A stretch of DNA of 64,000 bases from Edaphochlamys debaryana (taxonomy: Eukaryota > Chlorophyta > Chlorophyceae > Chlamydomonadales), in the NCBI GenBank assembly GCA_016858145.1, contig JAEHOE010000088.1, positions 372,001 to 436,000 of the forward strand, given 5' to 3'. Position 1 is the stretch's first letter, and every line of letters begins with the position of its first letter. Shown here piece after piece: positions 21,831 through 33,738 of this stretch. The notes beneath the pieces are model-generated. The model searched no databases. It was given only the letters and a program-made list of their open reading frames with translations, and was not told the origin of the DNA. Position numbers and translations under genes: made by a program.

Positions 21831-23767
21831 GGAGCTGCCTGGCAGCTGTTGAAGGTGGCCGGAGCCGGGCCAGGAGCTTCTGGCAGCAAGACGGGATGTG
21901 GGTCGGATGTGGGTCGGCTCGAGCAGGCCTTCCAGATGGAGGGCGCCGAAGTTGGGAGCACGGCGTAGGTGGGGCCCGGGCGCGGAGGCTAAACTTAACA
22001 GGACATAACGCCATCTAGGCAGCACACACGCTCATGTGACGGTTGGCAGGACATGTGTTTGTCAGAACCTTACCTCGAAAGCTGGCCAAGTCCGGGCCTG
22101 CGCATAAGCTGTTGCGGTGTATGCATGGCAGGACCACAGGCAGTGCTGCCTTGTGTGTTCGGACGTGAGTTCAGGACGGGTTTGTGTGTTGGTATCGGCG
22201 GTTGGGCCGCAGCGATGCGCAGCCAACGCAGGCGCCACCGTACGATCTCAGCAGTGTCACGATGCCGCAGCAACCATCATTTAATTCTCATAGCTGTGTA
22301 CTGTATATGGATTTCATTGGCAGGTACGCCTCTTGGTTGCTTCGTCTCCTCTGGTCTGGTTGTTGAGTGGTGTACTCCCGCCTCCAGACTTCTGAGGGCA
22401 CGCTGCTTGGCTTCGACCCTGGCAGCAATTGGGTCATCCCAACTGAGTCGGGCCCGGCCTGTCGTAACTCAAGCCTTACACATGGAAGTAGCTCCTGTAA
22501 GTTACTGAGGAGCTCGACTTGCCTGCGCGCCACGCCCGCAGTGTGTGCAGCAAGAGCCCCACGAACAGCAGCCTACAAAGGTTGGGGAGATCGTGGGTTC
22601 CGTACTGTGCTGGGGAGGAAGGGGTGTGACATGCCCGATCCTGAGGTACGGCAAGATACAGCGGGGGGATAGGCACCCTTGCTGCATACTGTGCCGGGGG
22701 AAGGGGCATGGCATGGCAGGTCCTGAGGTCCCTCTGCAAGACGAGCGGTCATACGGGTGTCAGAGCTCACGGCCCTGGCGTCCCTTGCGACGAGTCCTAC
22801 CATCTTCCGGTACCGAGAGCCGTAGGCTGGTGTCCCAGAGTCCCTCCTGGAGCCACAACAGATCACACGCGGCAGGGGATGCCAAGATACCAGGGCGGGC
22901 AAGAGCCACACGCCCGCTGTTAGGAAATGGCAAATTGCACGCCGGCTGACGTAGTGCAGGCCCACTGGCAGGCCCACTGGCAGACCCCGGCCAACTCCGC
23001 TGGACTCCAGGCTGCCGCTTACCGTACCCAGCAGCCGGCTCGTCATTATTGGGAAGAGGATAGAGAGCATACGCGGGATACCTTCGGTCTTGTTACCGGC
23101 GCGACCCTCCAGGGCCCCCCACCACCTCCCCTGCCCACCACACCCGGCAGGGAAGGGTAGCGAGGGGTCATTACGAGAAGAGGAGTTCTTCCGTCAGGTT
23201 GCAAAACATGTGTGAATTTCCGCATGCTCTCAGCGTGAACTGCTTACACACAAGCGGAGCCGGCAGCACACATCCAGGGGCCATGGCCACGTCTTTCTGA
23301 GCCCCGCGCGCTCGCGCCGCTGTGAGGGCTTAGAGGAGAAGCTGGTGAGCAGGACTAAAGCGGCCGTGTTGCGTACAAGCATGCTCCCATCACGAGGCGG
23401 GCAGCCGGCAGCCGAAGCTTCTGTTGCGGGCAGCGATTGATTGCGATTGCGCCCGACTAAATCAGTCGCCTTCGCACCTGGCCCCAAACCATAGTGCCAT
23501 ATGCTACCCTGACCCTTACATACGTGTATGCGCCTCAGAAACAACGCGCGCGCGTAGTAATTTTGAGCACGTCAACGTGGTCTTCCGCTCAACTCGCTTT
23601 GACGCGGCCGCTCTGAGTTGCCAACAACTCTACCGACCGTTTCAAGCAACTTAGGCATTCAAAGAGGGGAGAATACGTCGCCGAGTCTGCCAACTGGCGA
23701 AGGCGCGATTCTCGCCGGACCGCCTCCACAGTAGCCAGAAGTGCTCCCTGTCGTCGCTTTCTTCACC
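21831..23767. other. Intergenic region between the two small membrane-protein genes
   Basis: No gene recognised. It includes a possible 3' UTR to about 22500. An imperfect tandem duplication of ~80 bp spans about 22605-22745; both units contain ACTGTGC, GGGGAAGGGG-like and CCTGAGGT segments. A repeated GGCCCACTGGCA lies near 22958-22985. Confidence 0.45.
22496..22500 (+). terminator. Candidate TGTAA poly(A) signal of membrane-protein gene A
   Basis: TGTAA about 665 bases after the stop codon. This is a plausible 3' UTR length for a green alga. Confidence 0.35.
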
Positions 23768-24429
23768 ATGGCACCTATGAAGACCCCGGGGGCCGTCGCT
23801 GTGGCAAGGGCGCGCAGCCCTGCGGCTGAGCCATTCGGCCCGACTACTGATGCTTCTTCCAGCTCCGGGTCCCCCGTGACGTCGTCGGGTGGCGCCGCCG
23901 ATTTCTTCGCAGCGACGACGTGCGTGCCCGTAAGGGCAACTGAGCTGCGGACACGCGAGGAGGTAATGGAGAAGTTTCGCACGAAGCCCCCCTCGACGTT
24001 CCTCGAACAACTCCAGGACAAGGCCAGCCGGACGGCCTTCAGCCTCTACTGGTGAGTCAGCCATTCCACCCCAAGGACCGGTCATTAACAGCCAGTTCAC
24101 GGGGAACCACCTGAGGGAAAAGCGGATTGGATACTGGTCTGGTAGCCGCCGACCTCTCCCCAGCCAAGAGCCAACACCTCCCCGCACAAACCCTCCGCAA
24201 CCCTCCCTGGCCCCTACGTCAAATCCTCCCTCACAACTGCTCCTCCCCTGCCCCGTCCTGATGTACGTGCAGCGTCATGGGCGGCCCGGTGATGACGCCC
24301 ATGGAGATCTTTTGGTTCTACCTGCTGCTGCTCCTTATCACTGGCCTGGTTTCCATGGGCGCCTACAAGCAGCTCGGCAAGATCGTCGCACTGCTCGCAG
24401 AGCGCGTGACGACGACCCGCCTGCCCTGA
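23768..24429 (+). CDS. Small single-membrane-span protein, paralogue B (unknown function)
   Basis: 146-aa protein from exons 23768-24051 and 24273-24429. It parallels paralogue A: an Ala/Ser/Pro-rich N-terminus, a charged segment (LRTREEVMEKFRTKP), FSLYCVMGGPVMTPMEIF, a hydrophobic helix (WFYLLLLLITGLVSMGAY) and KQLGKIVALL. Shared features with A are LRTRE, the FS-x-YC-x-MGGP box split by the intron inside the Cys codon, and GAYKQLG after the helix. The first in-frame ATG after an upstream stop is used. Function and compartment are unknown. A plastid or mitochondrial membrane is possible given the N-terminus. Confidence 0.7.
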
Positions 24430-25169
24430 TACAGCGGCGGGGCCTCCATGCCGCGTGCAACACTGCTGGCATGCAGACTCTGATCCCCCAATAGCCAGCT
24501 CGCGCGCTTTTCGGGCGGCTCGGCGGGGTTGGGGGCGGGGTGGCGGGGTTGGGGCTGGTGCGATGGGTATGCACTGACAGGCCGCTGCTGGCGGCGGCGT
24601 GTTGTTTCTGTACTGCTGTGAACTGCTGCGTACGGAGGGCTGTTCATGTTTTGCAGGAATGCGACGGTTAGGTCGCTAGCGGCTTATGCGGTACTGGCGC
24701 CTGCTCGTAGCGGCGGCGAAGAAGATCCTACTTGAGAGGGCAGGGGTGATGAGGCGGGCACGTACAAACAGTGCACCCGTAAGCGCGGAGGCGGCGCGGA
24801 TGGTACCCTACGAGCTGTTGTTATGTGAGGCGCTGAACTTGGTCCTTGAAACGGCTGCGTGCGCTTGTGTATGCGTGCCCAAGAGAGATGCGCGTGTGAA
24901 CTGCACTGTTTCTTCTTTCCCCCGCCTCTTTCTCCCTCACTTTCTTGGGCGGGGGGACGGGTAATCGGCTGGCAAGGCCGAACGGTGCGGGAAGGGGCGT
25001 CTGCTGGCATTGCAGCGGCGCCAACTTTGACGTATGCTGGGGCAGTGCTCTTGCCCATTGATGGGTTACGGTAGCACGGCGTGGTGCCTCTTTCTAGGTA
25101 TCCTGGGGGTTCTATTTCTGTCTGAGGGCAGGGCCCCCAACTTATGGCGGCGTGGGTTCAGTCCGTGCG

Positions 25170-25285
25170 CTGTGGGGCTCAGTGCTTGATTGCGCGGCCC
25201 CAGTGCTGCCCGGCCTCGCGGGGTTTGGGGCTCAGCCCTTTTCCCTGTCCTGAGGAGGACAGACACCCTTGTTGCGGGGCGCTTT
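25170..25285. repeat. Dispersed repeat, copy 1
   Basis: Shares TGCGCGGCCCCAGTGCTGCC followed by CGGCCTCGC, and further on ACAGACACCC, with 50243-50312. The order and orientation are the same in both copies. Confidence 0.6.
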
Positions 25286-26027
25286 CGCTTTCACTTTCGC
25301 ACGCGCGGGGGTTAAGGTACAAGGTGTGCTGACTGCTGAAGCGTCTGAGCCCACCCGAAACTCCAGCGGGGGTAGAAGACATCAACTCCAGCGGGGACAT
25401 TCGTTCCTCCCTAGAGCAAAGTTGCGTTGCCTCGAGATCAAGGGATCAAGGTCTACGGGGTGAGGGATTCGCAGGGGTTTCGAAGAGGGGGTGTCTTGCG
25501 TCGCTTGAAAGCGTGCTAACAAGGAGAAGTGGCGGGGAAGAGCGCTGCTTGCATGGCTCTTGGAAGTGCAGTCGTCTTGAACTTGACGTGTTCAGTATCT
25601 CGTCCGAGGTCCGACTTGGCAGGGGCGCCCGTCTCGTAGCTCCAATGGCATTGGGGGTGTTGTGGGCGTGAAGGCATGAACCAAGTGGCATGTAACTTGC
25701 GCGTCCGTCCTTGAGCATATGCTAGGAGCCGTGTGACAGCGGCGATGCTGGTTAAGAGGGGCAGGGCCTTTGCTTGCCACGTGCGTGCCCAGACCAGTGG
25801 CCAACTTTCCGCTTCCCACCTGCGGGCTGCGGCCCTTCGCACTCGTCTTTCCCTTGCACCAGTAGTCCGGTTCCGCAGGACTCGGGCAGCATGATCAGGG
25901 CCTTCCTGGGAGGCAACAGGTGACAGTGCACGGTGAAGCATGCTGTTCGGAAGCCTGGCCCAAGGCGGCAAGATCGCAAGTCTGGTGCCGTACCGCCGAC
26001 ACCCAGGCGTGTATTCAGGGGCCCTCC

Positions 26028-26032
26028 TTACA
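26028..26032 (-). terminator. Candidate TGTAA poly(A) signal (minus strand)
   Basis: TTACA on the plus strand, about 620 bases beyond the stop of the minus-strand gene that ends at 26650. Confidence 0.35.
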
Positions 26033-26649
26033 TCGTACCAATAGTACGGCACCAATCGGTCCATCACCTGTCCACCTTCATGCACCCACTTGCCGCACCA
26101 CGGCAAAGTTTCTCCCCGTGACTACTGTCACCGGTGTTGCCAACCTAATCGCCTTGCCTTCGCAACCTCCGTCAAGTCTGGTTCTCTTCTAAGCCACCCA
26201 ATACATTGCGTAGCGTCCCCGATGTCTCAAGCGTCTGCCTCTCTGCAGTTCACGGCTGCAAGTTGCCTGCTCATAGACCTTGCGTGTTCAAAACCGGCCA
26301 GCGCACTGGCACCAAAATTGGCTCGTCTGCTCCGTGGCGCCTCGTGCTCATTGCCCCCATGTCTACCCGCTAGCAGGCGCATGCCCCTTTACCCTGCCCC
26401 CAACCCAGCTAACATCCCGCCCACTGCCGCCTCAAGGGCCCTGCGACCCAAGCTCACAGCTCTGAGATCTCTTCTGGCGCCGCGCTCAGCCGCCGCTGCT
26501 CAACTCCAAATCCGCCCTCGCCGCAGGCGGCCGATTCCCTAGTCGTGAACTCCTCCGAGGCCTGTCTACCTCCTGCACATGCGCAGAACCGAGATCTGGC
26601 TGATGTTGCAAGATCCCAGATTCCAGGTTCCAGATCGTTCGCAAGCGGT

Positions 26650-28415
26650 TTAGGCGAAGCCCTTGGCCTTGGGCTTCTCCCCCATGAGCTCCTCCTGCGT
26701 GAGCTGGTTGGTGCGGGGGGACAGGGCGTCGCGGCGCTCCAGAACGTAGTTCTGCAGCTCCCGGAACCTGGGGGGAAGGGATGGTGGGGGCGATGTTGGG
26801 AAGGTTAGGATTATCCTGGAAGGAGGGGCCACCAGGGGCCGACTGCTGAACTGTGGCGGGGGCTGACTCCTTACATTCCGCGGCCCCACGTCTGCATTTT
26901 GACGCGCGCCACGCCCCTCCTCCCCAAGCTGCCTACCGGTCCACGCAGCGCAGCTCCAGCTTGGAGCCGTCCTTGAGCTCAATCACCATGTCGCCCCAGT
27001 CGCCCAGGCCGCGGGGCACGCTCCTGCGGGCAGAGCAAGGCGAGGGCAGACGGCCTCAGCACGGCGCTGGCGCCCGCACGCTACGTACGCAGCCTACCAT
27101 CATCCCGCCGCCAATCTACCATTCGTCCGACCATGAGTAGGGCTCATTGCTAGCAGGATTGCGGGATTGCGGACCCTATGCTTGCGGAAGCTGTTCTTGA
27201 CACGGCTAGGCACCGACCGCCCCGTCGTTCAGGCCGGCTACTCACTTGACGCCGGTCACCTCCTGGTAGGCCGCCTCAGAGGTCTCGGCTGCGGGGCAGC
27301 GTCACGGGGGGCAGGTGGCATCACGTCAGACCCCATCACAGCAGGCACACGGCGGCACTGGAAAGCCCGGCACAAGGCGCACTGCCACGCCCGCCGACGT
27401 CAAGTCTGCACACAGCGACGCTTCTGCAGCCCGTTCCCTGGCGGGAATGCCTGAGGGAATCGGGGCACTGCGGCGCTCTACTTCCCCGCCCTCCCCGAGC
27501 GGCACCACAGCGCCCCTGAGCAACCCTATCCGTTAGGCTTGACCGTCGACTCACTCTTCCATGGCGCCGTGGTGGACACCGACACACGGCGGTCCGTGAA
27601 CTTGTACTTGACGAAGGCGTGGCGGCCAATGGAGGCAATTGTGAGGGGCAGCCAGAAGAGCGTGGTGCCGAGCGCCAGGTTGATGGCCAGGTCGCCGCGG
27701 TGCGGGGGGCCCTCGTAGTACGGCTTCTCGTCCGTGAAGTCGTACACCACCTTCTCGACGGATGCTGGATGGGGGAATGAAGGGAGGGGAAGGGGAAGGG
27801 GAAGAGGGGTTGAGGACGGTGCGGATGGAGGGTGTGGGAGGAGGGTGTGGGCTGAGCGGGGAGAGGGTGCGGGGAGAGGGGCCAATGCGGGAAACAGGGC
27901 AAGTGACAGGCTGCAATGCCGACGGCAGCATGCTAGAGCGAGCAGGCAGCCAGCACGGAGGAAAGCACGGAGGAAGGCAGCTGGTGTATATGGGCTGACG
28001 GGGAGAGGCCACACGCGCGTGTGACCCACCCTTCTTCTTGGGCTCCGGCTTCTCAGCCTTAGGCGGGGCAGCAGCTTGCGCCTTAACGCCCTGGCCGTAA
28101 GGGGTCGCGCCCTTAGCCTCCCTCAGCTTCGCAAGGCGCTTCTCGAGCTCGGCATCCGCTGCGAAAGTCGGGAACAAGCTTGATCAGTAGGGATGCACAG
28201 CCGAAGCAACTATGACTAGCGCACAGGGCGCTGGCAACGCTGGGGGCCGCGGAGAGGGTCGCCTTTCGTCGGCCACCCATCTCACCGTCGTCAGCCGAAG
28301 CCCGCACAACCAGCGCGGATTGTCGCCCGCGAACAGGCAGAGGAGCAGCAGCGCGCGGGCTGGCTCGCCGGGGCAGGGCGACGCTGCCAGCGGTGGGGCG
28401 AAGAGCGGTCTGCAT
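26650..28415 (-). CDS. Plastid-targeted membrane protein with bacterial PH-like domain
   Basis: Predicted 238-aa protein from six minus-strand exons: 28415-28286, 28158-28030, 27764-27555, 27288-27246, 27023-26937 and 26767-26650. The first ~40 residues form a typical algal chloroplast transit peptide (MQTALRPTAG, Arg/Ala-rich, ending VVRAS). A charged helix (ELEKRLAKLREAKG) and a Lys/Pro linker follow. Next come VEKVVYDFTDEKPYYEGPP, one hydrophobic span (LAINLALGTTLFWLPLTIAS) and a C-terminal beta-rich region. That region contains YKFTDRRVSVSTTAP, WGDMVIELKDGSKLELR and FRELQNYVLERRD. This is the layout of the bacterial PH (DUF304/bPH_2-like) fold found in cyanobacterial and plastid membrane proteins. 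The specific function is not known to me. Confidence 0.7.
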
Positions 28416-28985
28416 GCTTCGGCTTCGGACAAGAAGTGTATGTGAGGAGTGGAGAAGCGAAGTGCGCGGCTGATCACGTTCACGCAGGTTATGCAGAGTA
28501 AGGGACGGAGCGGGGCTTTAGATGTGGGCACCATGGGCCATGCCCGCAGCGTGTGGCGCGCAAGCAGCAACCGCGAGCACCACTTCCCCGGCGACCGGCA
28601 GCGCCGACCCCTGCCCCCCGAGAACTCAATTGGATAGAGCAAGCGCTATAGGCACTTCTTGTGTCCAAAACTTCGCATGCCGAGCCCGGCTCCGTCGCGA
28701 CATGCCCAGCATCGACATGGCCACACGGTCGGGTGATTGGAAACGCTCTGCAGCGTGACAGCACGCAGTTTACAGCCTGGGTTTGGTTTCCCAATACAAA
28801 GGCTTCTTCCTTCGGGATGCGGTGGGCCTGCCCATCCCCGACATCTCCCCTGCGAGCACAGAACCCTGACATGTCGCGCCGGGCCGCCAGCCCGCCACTT
28901 AGTCCCCGCCCCGATTGCACTTAGCCTGAACGGTATCTCAATGTCCAGGCTCCCATGCCCCGCACCAGCCCCCACATCAGCCCCC
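28416..28985. other. Intergenic region
   Basis: Upstream region of the plastid PH-like gene and 3' flank of the SET-domain gene, both on the minus strand. No gene is seen. A TTACA (TGTAA on the minus strand) lies at 28770. Confidence 0.5.
28770..28774 (-). terminator. Candidate TGTAA poly(A) signal of the SET-domain gene
   Basis: TGTAA on the minus strand, about 212 bases past the stop codon at 28986. Confidence 0.45.
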
Positions 28986-31900
28986 TCACACCAGCCCCGC
29001 CACCTCCGCGGCCGCCTGCCGGAGCTGGGCCTCACTGGCCACACCCGTTACTCCCCCGAGCATCGGCCCCGTCACCGCCGAGGCAGCGCCCGCGCCGGCC
29101 CCCTGCTGCTGCGTCGTCCCGAGCGTGATCCTGCGCGGGGGCGGAGGGGGCAGAGCAGGGGGCAGCGCGTGAGGCTTGGGCGCATAGGTGCATAGCTCCG
29201 CGCTCAGCTTAGTCTGTTGGGGTAGGACGCCATGCGCACACTCCTTCTCTTCGCCATACATCGCTTGCAGCACTCCCTCAAGTCTGGCGCGTTCAAAGAG
29301 GGCGGGCCTGCCCCGTCCCCGGGCCCAACCCCACGGGCGCCGCACTCACGTCCCCAGGTAGTGCGGTACGGCACTGCGCGCCTGCAGCAGCTCCCGGAGT
29401 ACGGCGTCCGACACGCGGCCGTACCGCACGATGTGTGCGCGCAGGCAGTCCTTGGCCAGGTCTGCCATGCGGGGGTCGTCCTTGGCCAGGGTCTCGGCGG
29501 CGCGGGACATGGCCTCGAGCACCAGGAAGAGGTGCGTGTCGGAGCCTGGGAGGAGGCGGGGGGTTGGTTGGTCGTTTGGTTGGTTGGTTAGTTGGTCGGT
29601 CATTTGGGTGGTTGGTTGGTGGATTGGTTGATCGAGGGCCAGGAAGCTTAGGGTAGGGCGCGGTCGCACGACAGAAACGGCGACATGCGACATGCAAGGG
29701 TGACACGGGCCTGTTGTCCCAAGCCCAGCAAGCGTGCTAACCCCGGACCACAGACGCTACAAGGGCGGCCGCGATACCGCGTGCAAAAGACCAAACGGGA
29801 ACCCGTACAGAACTGCCCTGCCTGTAACCTGCACCCCTCCCCCTCTCACCCGGTGCCACGGACTCCACGATGGCCGCCAGGCGCGCGGGCACCTCGGGGT
29901 CAGAGAAGGGCTTGGGGGAGCCCGGACCGCCGCCGAACAGGCCCGCCCCCGGCTTGCTCTGCGCCGGCAGGTCCCGCAGCGCCTCCAGCGTCCAGTAGGC
30001 GGGCCACGCGGAGGAGCGCAGCCAGGCGCACGCCTGGGTGGGAGGGGGGCGGCAGGGAGAAGACAGCAAGGGGGCAGTGGGGAGGCAAGCGTGTTCCATG
30101 GTGCCTCAAGACCGGTTAAGGGGCATGCGGAGGGCGGCCACGCGGAGGGCGACCATGAGGAGGAGCGCAGCCAGGCGGTTTTCTTCCCTAGCAGGGTCTT
30201 CCCTCCACCCGGCCCCCCCACCCGGCCCCCCCACCCGGCACACCCACCTGCGCCTCCAGCCCCGCGGCCTGCATGGCCCCCTCCAGCCCCTCCACCGCCC
30301 GCGTCAGCGCCCCCTCCAGCCCCGCAACTGAGGCCCGGTCCGTGGCCCCCGTGGGAGCGGAGCGCAGCGCCATCGCCTCCTCGCACGTGCCGGCCGCGTA
30401 GGCGGCGGCCACGGCGGCGGAGACCGCTGCGGGCAGCTTCTCCTCGGCCTGCAAAGGAAACAAGGGTTGCGGTTGGGGGCGTGATTGGTCGGCTTTGACA
30501 TTGCAATATTGCATGTTGCATCAAAGACGCGGAGCCCGAGCGCACCCTGCAGCGCACCCCGCGGGGGTCCGCAGCACAACGCACAGCTCGACCTGTACGG
30601 CACGACCACGACTCTGCCGTACCTTGCAGCGCTCGCAGGCGCAGTCGAAGCCGTACGAGGCGCGCAGCATGGCCCTGCGCTCCGCCAGGGGGGTCTGCTC
30701 CAGCTCCCCCAGGTAGCACGTGGTGAGCTCGGCGCCCTGGGGCACCTCCCGGGCCATCTGGGGGGGGAGGGGGGGGTTCGGGGGTGTTTGTTGCTGAGCG
30801 GGATCGCGCCGACGCCAGGGGGTTCGGGAGGGGCGGCGGACCAAAGGCAGGAGGACCGTAAGTGCACGGGCACACGTCCTAGGGTATGAGGCTCGTTGGT
30901 GGCTTGAGCCAGCGCACGCATCAAGGTGGGGGCGAGCGCTGGAGGCTTACCCGCTTCTGGCTCTGTTCTCAGCGAATGTGCTCTACACCCCTGTCCGCGG
31001 CCCACCGCGCCCTTCCCCGCCACTGCACCGGTAAGCAGCAACCTCGCCTTCACCCCGATTCACATAAACCACCAATAATGGGACGCCCATGCTTCTGAAC
31101 GCTTTGGGCGCTTTCCGTCCGCTCATACCACCGCCATGGCCGCCCTACGCCTCCGCCCCAACCCCCGCGCACCTGCACCATCAGCGACCGCTCCACATGT
31201 ATCGCCAGCAATGAGGGCCTCATGCTTCTAATCGCGTTGGGCCTTCCTCCTCCGGGCATACGAAGGCCCCCCCGCCCCCGCCCCCTACCCCCCCGCGCAC
31301 CTGCACCATCAGGTAGGGCCCCACGTTGAAAGTGAGGGTGTTGGGGGCGCACGAGTGGTTGAGCATGGCGAACTCGGGCCACAGGCCTGCAGAGGGGGTG
31401 GGGGGGAGGGAGGAAGGGGGAGGTGAGAGGGGGGAGAGGGGGGAAGGGAGGGGGAGAGGGTTGAGCATGGCGAACTCGGGCCACAGGCCTGCAGAGGGGG
31501 TGTGTGGGCAAGGGAAGGGTGGCGGGTTGGTGCGGTGCCTGATGCGGCGGTGCTGCTGTGGGCTGCGGGTGTCTCGCCGCTAACACCGGTCCCGGTACCC
31601 GCATCCCGCGCGACGGGCCTGCCTCCTCAGCTCGCCTCCCGCGCGCACCCACCATCCTCCCTGCCCTCACCGCCCATCCCGCACTCACCCACGACCCCCC
31701 TCCCCACCTTCCCCCAGCACCTCTCATCCCCCAGCACCCCCGCACCCTTCCCCCCTCCCCCACGCACCCACGACCGCCCTGCTGGGCTCCTGCCTCAGCG
31801 GCGCCGCGCCCAGCTCGGCGAAGGAGTTGCCCCAGCAGTTGAAGCGCACCAGCGGCCGCAGCTCCTCGGGGGTGAGCAGGGGCGCGCCCAGGGCCACTGT

Positions 31901-33738
31901 TTATGGGGAGTAGAGAGAAAGGGGAAGGGGCAAGGAGGAGAGGGGCATGAGGCCAGAAATGGAGGAAGGGGACGGCCGCGTTAAGGGGCGGGGGCCTGGC
32001 AAGGCGTGAAGCCAGTGGGGCTGCAGGGGCGACGATGTGAGGAGCAGTGAGGGGTCCCCACCCGGGGCAAAGGGGGGAGGCACCAGGGTCTGAGAATAGT
32101 TGCGGGGCAGTACAAGGGTCCAGGAGCACTTCTTGGGCCCGCACCTGGGTCGATCGCGGGGGTGGCAGCGGCGGCGGCCGGCGTGCCGGCAGCGGGTGCC
32201 GCCCCGAAGCCCTTGCCCTTGGCCTTCTTGGGACCTGCCTCCGCCCGACGCAGGCGCTCCTGTAGGGACATGCAGGCACGGGACTGGATACCGGTAGTTG
32301 GCAGGGAAAGACGCAGCGCGTCCTGCGCCCTGCCATCCCCGCCTGTGCCCTGTTCTGACACGGCACGAGCCCTCGTACAACTCCAGCCCCGGCGCTCTCC
32401 CCTCCCCCTGCCCCCCTGCCCAGTGCCCACCTGCATGCGGGTGACCCCTGTCTCCAACCACAGCACGTCCTGTGCCCTGTCATCCCCGCCTAAACCCCGG
32501 CAAAACTCCAGCCCCGGCGCTCTCCCCTCCTCCTGCCCCCCTGCCCACCTGCATGCGGGCCGCGAAGTCGTCCAGGCCCACGCTCCGGGAGCGCTGGGAG
32601 CTGGGGGAGTCGGCGGCGGACCCGTCGTACAGCAGCCGCAGGCGGGCCCTGGGATGAGGTGGTGGGGAGGACGGGGGTTCCGGGGGGCGTTCAGGGTTCG
32701 TGCCGCGTCGCTCTGGCTGCTGGGTGGTCAGGCGGGCGTGAGAGGGGTGCGGACCCGCCGCACAGCAAGCAGCCGCTGTTTTATTGGTCATGTTTTGCTT
32801 TGACCCCTGTGCCTGCTTTCTGTCAGCAGCAGCCCCTCCCAGGGACAACATCACAAGTCCACCAACCCCCGGTCCCCCCTCCCGTTGCCGCCTCAGCTCC
32901 CTCCACCTCCGTACGACAACGCACGTGCCGCAGGCCCGGCCGCTCCGCCACCTGGCCCCGCGCCAGGTCCTCTGGGCCTGGGCCCAGCCCCTCCCCGGCC
33001 AGGCCCACGCACCTGTCCGCCGGGCCCAACCGCCCCTCCGCCTGCTCCCGCAGCAGGTGCCCCAGCAGGTCCTCCGGGCCCAGGTCGGTCCCCTCGGGGC
33101 CCGCCAGGGCCCCGCCCAGCGGCTCGCACACCAGCGCCGTCTCTGCCAGGGGGAGCTCGCGCTCCGCCACCAAGCCACGACCCTTGCCTGCGGCAGAGAG
33201 ATGTGGTGTGGAGGAGTTGGGACGGTGGCTGGGAAGCGTTCAGGAAGGTAAGGGGAGGGAACAGAGAGGTGGTGGGCGAGTGGGTGTGCGGAGAGTCGCA
33301 CGCCCATTCTCCGTCGCGGCGCATACCGCCCCGTGCCATCGCACGAAGCAGGGTCCTGCCGACGGCCAGGCTCCTCTTACGTCCCGAGGACGGTCCACCT
33401 CGCTCCTCCTGGGCTGCCCGCTGTGGGTACACCCTGGCCCTGCACCAAGGCCCTCCTTCCACCTTCTCCATCCCTCCGCTACCCCCCCGCCCATCTTCAC
33501 TAGAGGTCAGGGGCTCACCGGGTAGTGGCTGCAGCTTCACCGGTCCGACGTGGCGCCCTGGGTTGTACGGCGGCTGCGTGTACAGCCGGTCAAGGTCAAC
33601 GTTGACCCACACCGACTTCTTGTGGTTCTGGGCAATCGACTTCATTTTGGCCTGGACCAGCAGAGCTTGTCGCCCGTGCCGGCCCGTGGCTGGGGCGCTG
33701 GCCATACGGCCGCGCAGGAGGCTCCCCTGACCGCTCAT
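28986..33738 (-). CDS. SET-domain protein (SMYD-like lysine methyltransferase)
   Basis: Predicted 561-aa protein from eleven minus-strand exons: 33738-33519, 33187-33013, 32648-32549, 32259-32145, 31896-31768, 31386-31301, 30757-30623, 30448-30248, 30033-29850, 29545-29350 and 29130-28986. SET elements appear in order. The N-terminal strand motif is KGRGLVAERELPL (aa ~74-86). An insert region follows. The S-adenosylmethionine/substrate core is FAMLNHSCAPNTLTF (aa ~250), then PQGAELTTCYLGE and the post-SET cysteines YGFDCACERCK. No MYND finger lies between the SET halves; the insert is instead Lys/Ala-rich (PKKAKGKGFGAAPAAG). The C-terminal ~230 residues are helical and include an AHIVRYGRVSDAVLREL segment. 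The substrate is unknown. The ATG chosen is the first in frame. Several introns carry degenerate copies of exon edges. Confidence 0.8.
29563..29635. repeat. (GGTT)n-type microsatellite in the SET-gene intron
   Basis: Degenerate GGTTGGTT/GGTC repeat directly upstream (in gene sense) of exon 10. Confidence 0.8.
31083..31317. repeat. Tandem duplication carrying a copy of the exon 6 donor edge (SET gene)
   Basis: Two units of about 100-130 bp, ending at about 31184 and 31317. Each starts ATGCTTCT and ends CGCGCACCTGCACCATCAG, which is the reverse complement of the exon 6 3' end plus its splice donor. Only the unit ending at 31317 continues into the exon. Confidence 0.75.
31357..31503. repeat. 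Duplicated exon 6 acceptor edge (SET gene)
   Basis: The segment from TTGAGCATGGCGAACTCGGG to GGCCTGCAGAGGGGGTG occurs at about 31361-31400 and again at about 31461-31501. The first is the real start of exon 6 with its acceptor. The second reproduces the acceptor and the first ~30 exon bases, then diverges. Confidence 0.85.
32325..32572. repeat. ~115-bp tandem duplication across the exon 3 donor (SET gene)
   Basis: Two similar units (about 32325-32455 and 32465-32572). Both contain CCGGCGCTCTCCCCTCC and end in CCCACCTGCATGCGGG, the reverse complement of the exon 3 end and donor. The unit nearest 32572 is the functional junction. Confidence 0.8.

Larger units (their letters stand above)
24430..26649. 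other. Intergenic region (convergent gene ends)
   Basis: No gene recognised. It lies between the 3' ends of the gene at 23768 (plus) and the gene at 26650 (minus). It contains a segment at about 25170-25285 that resembles 50243-50312 (see the repeat entries). Confidence 0.45.

Noticed and set aside
23741..24055. Start of membrane protein B at 23741
   Set aside because: That codon is GTG. The first in-frame ATG is at 23768.
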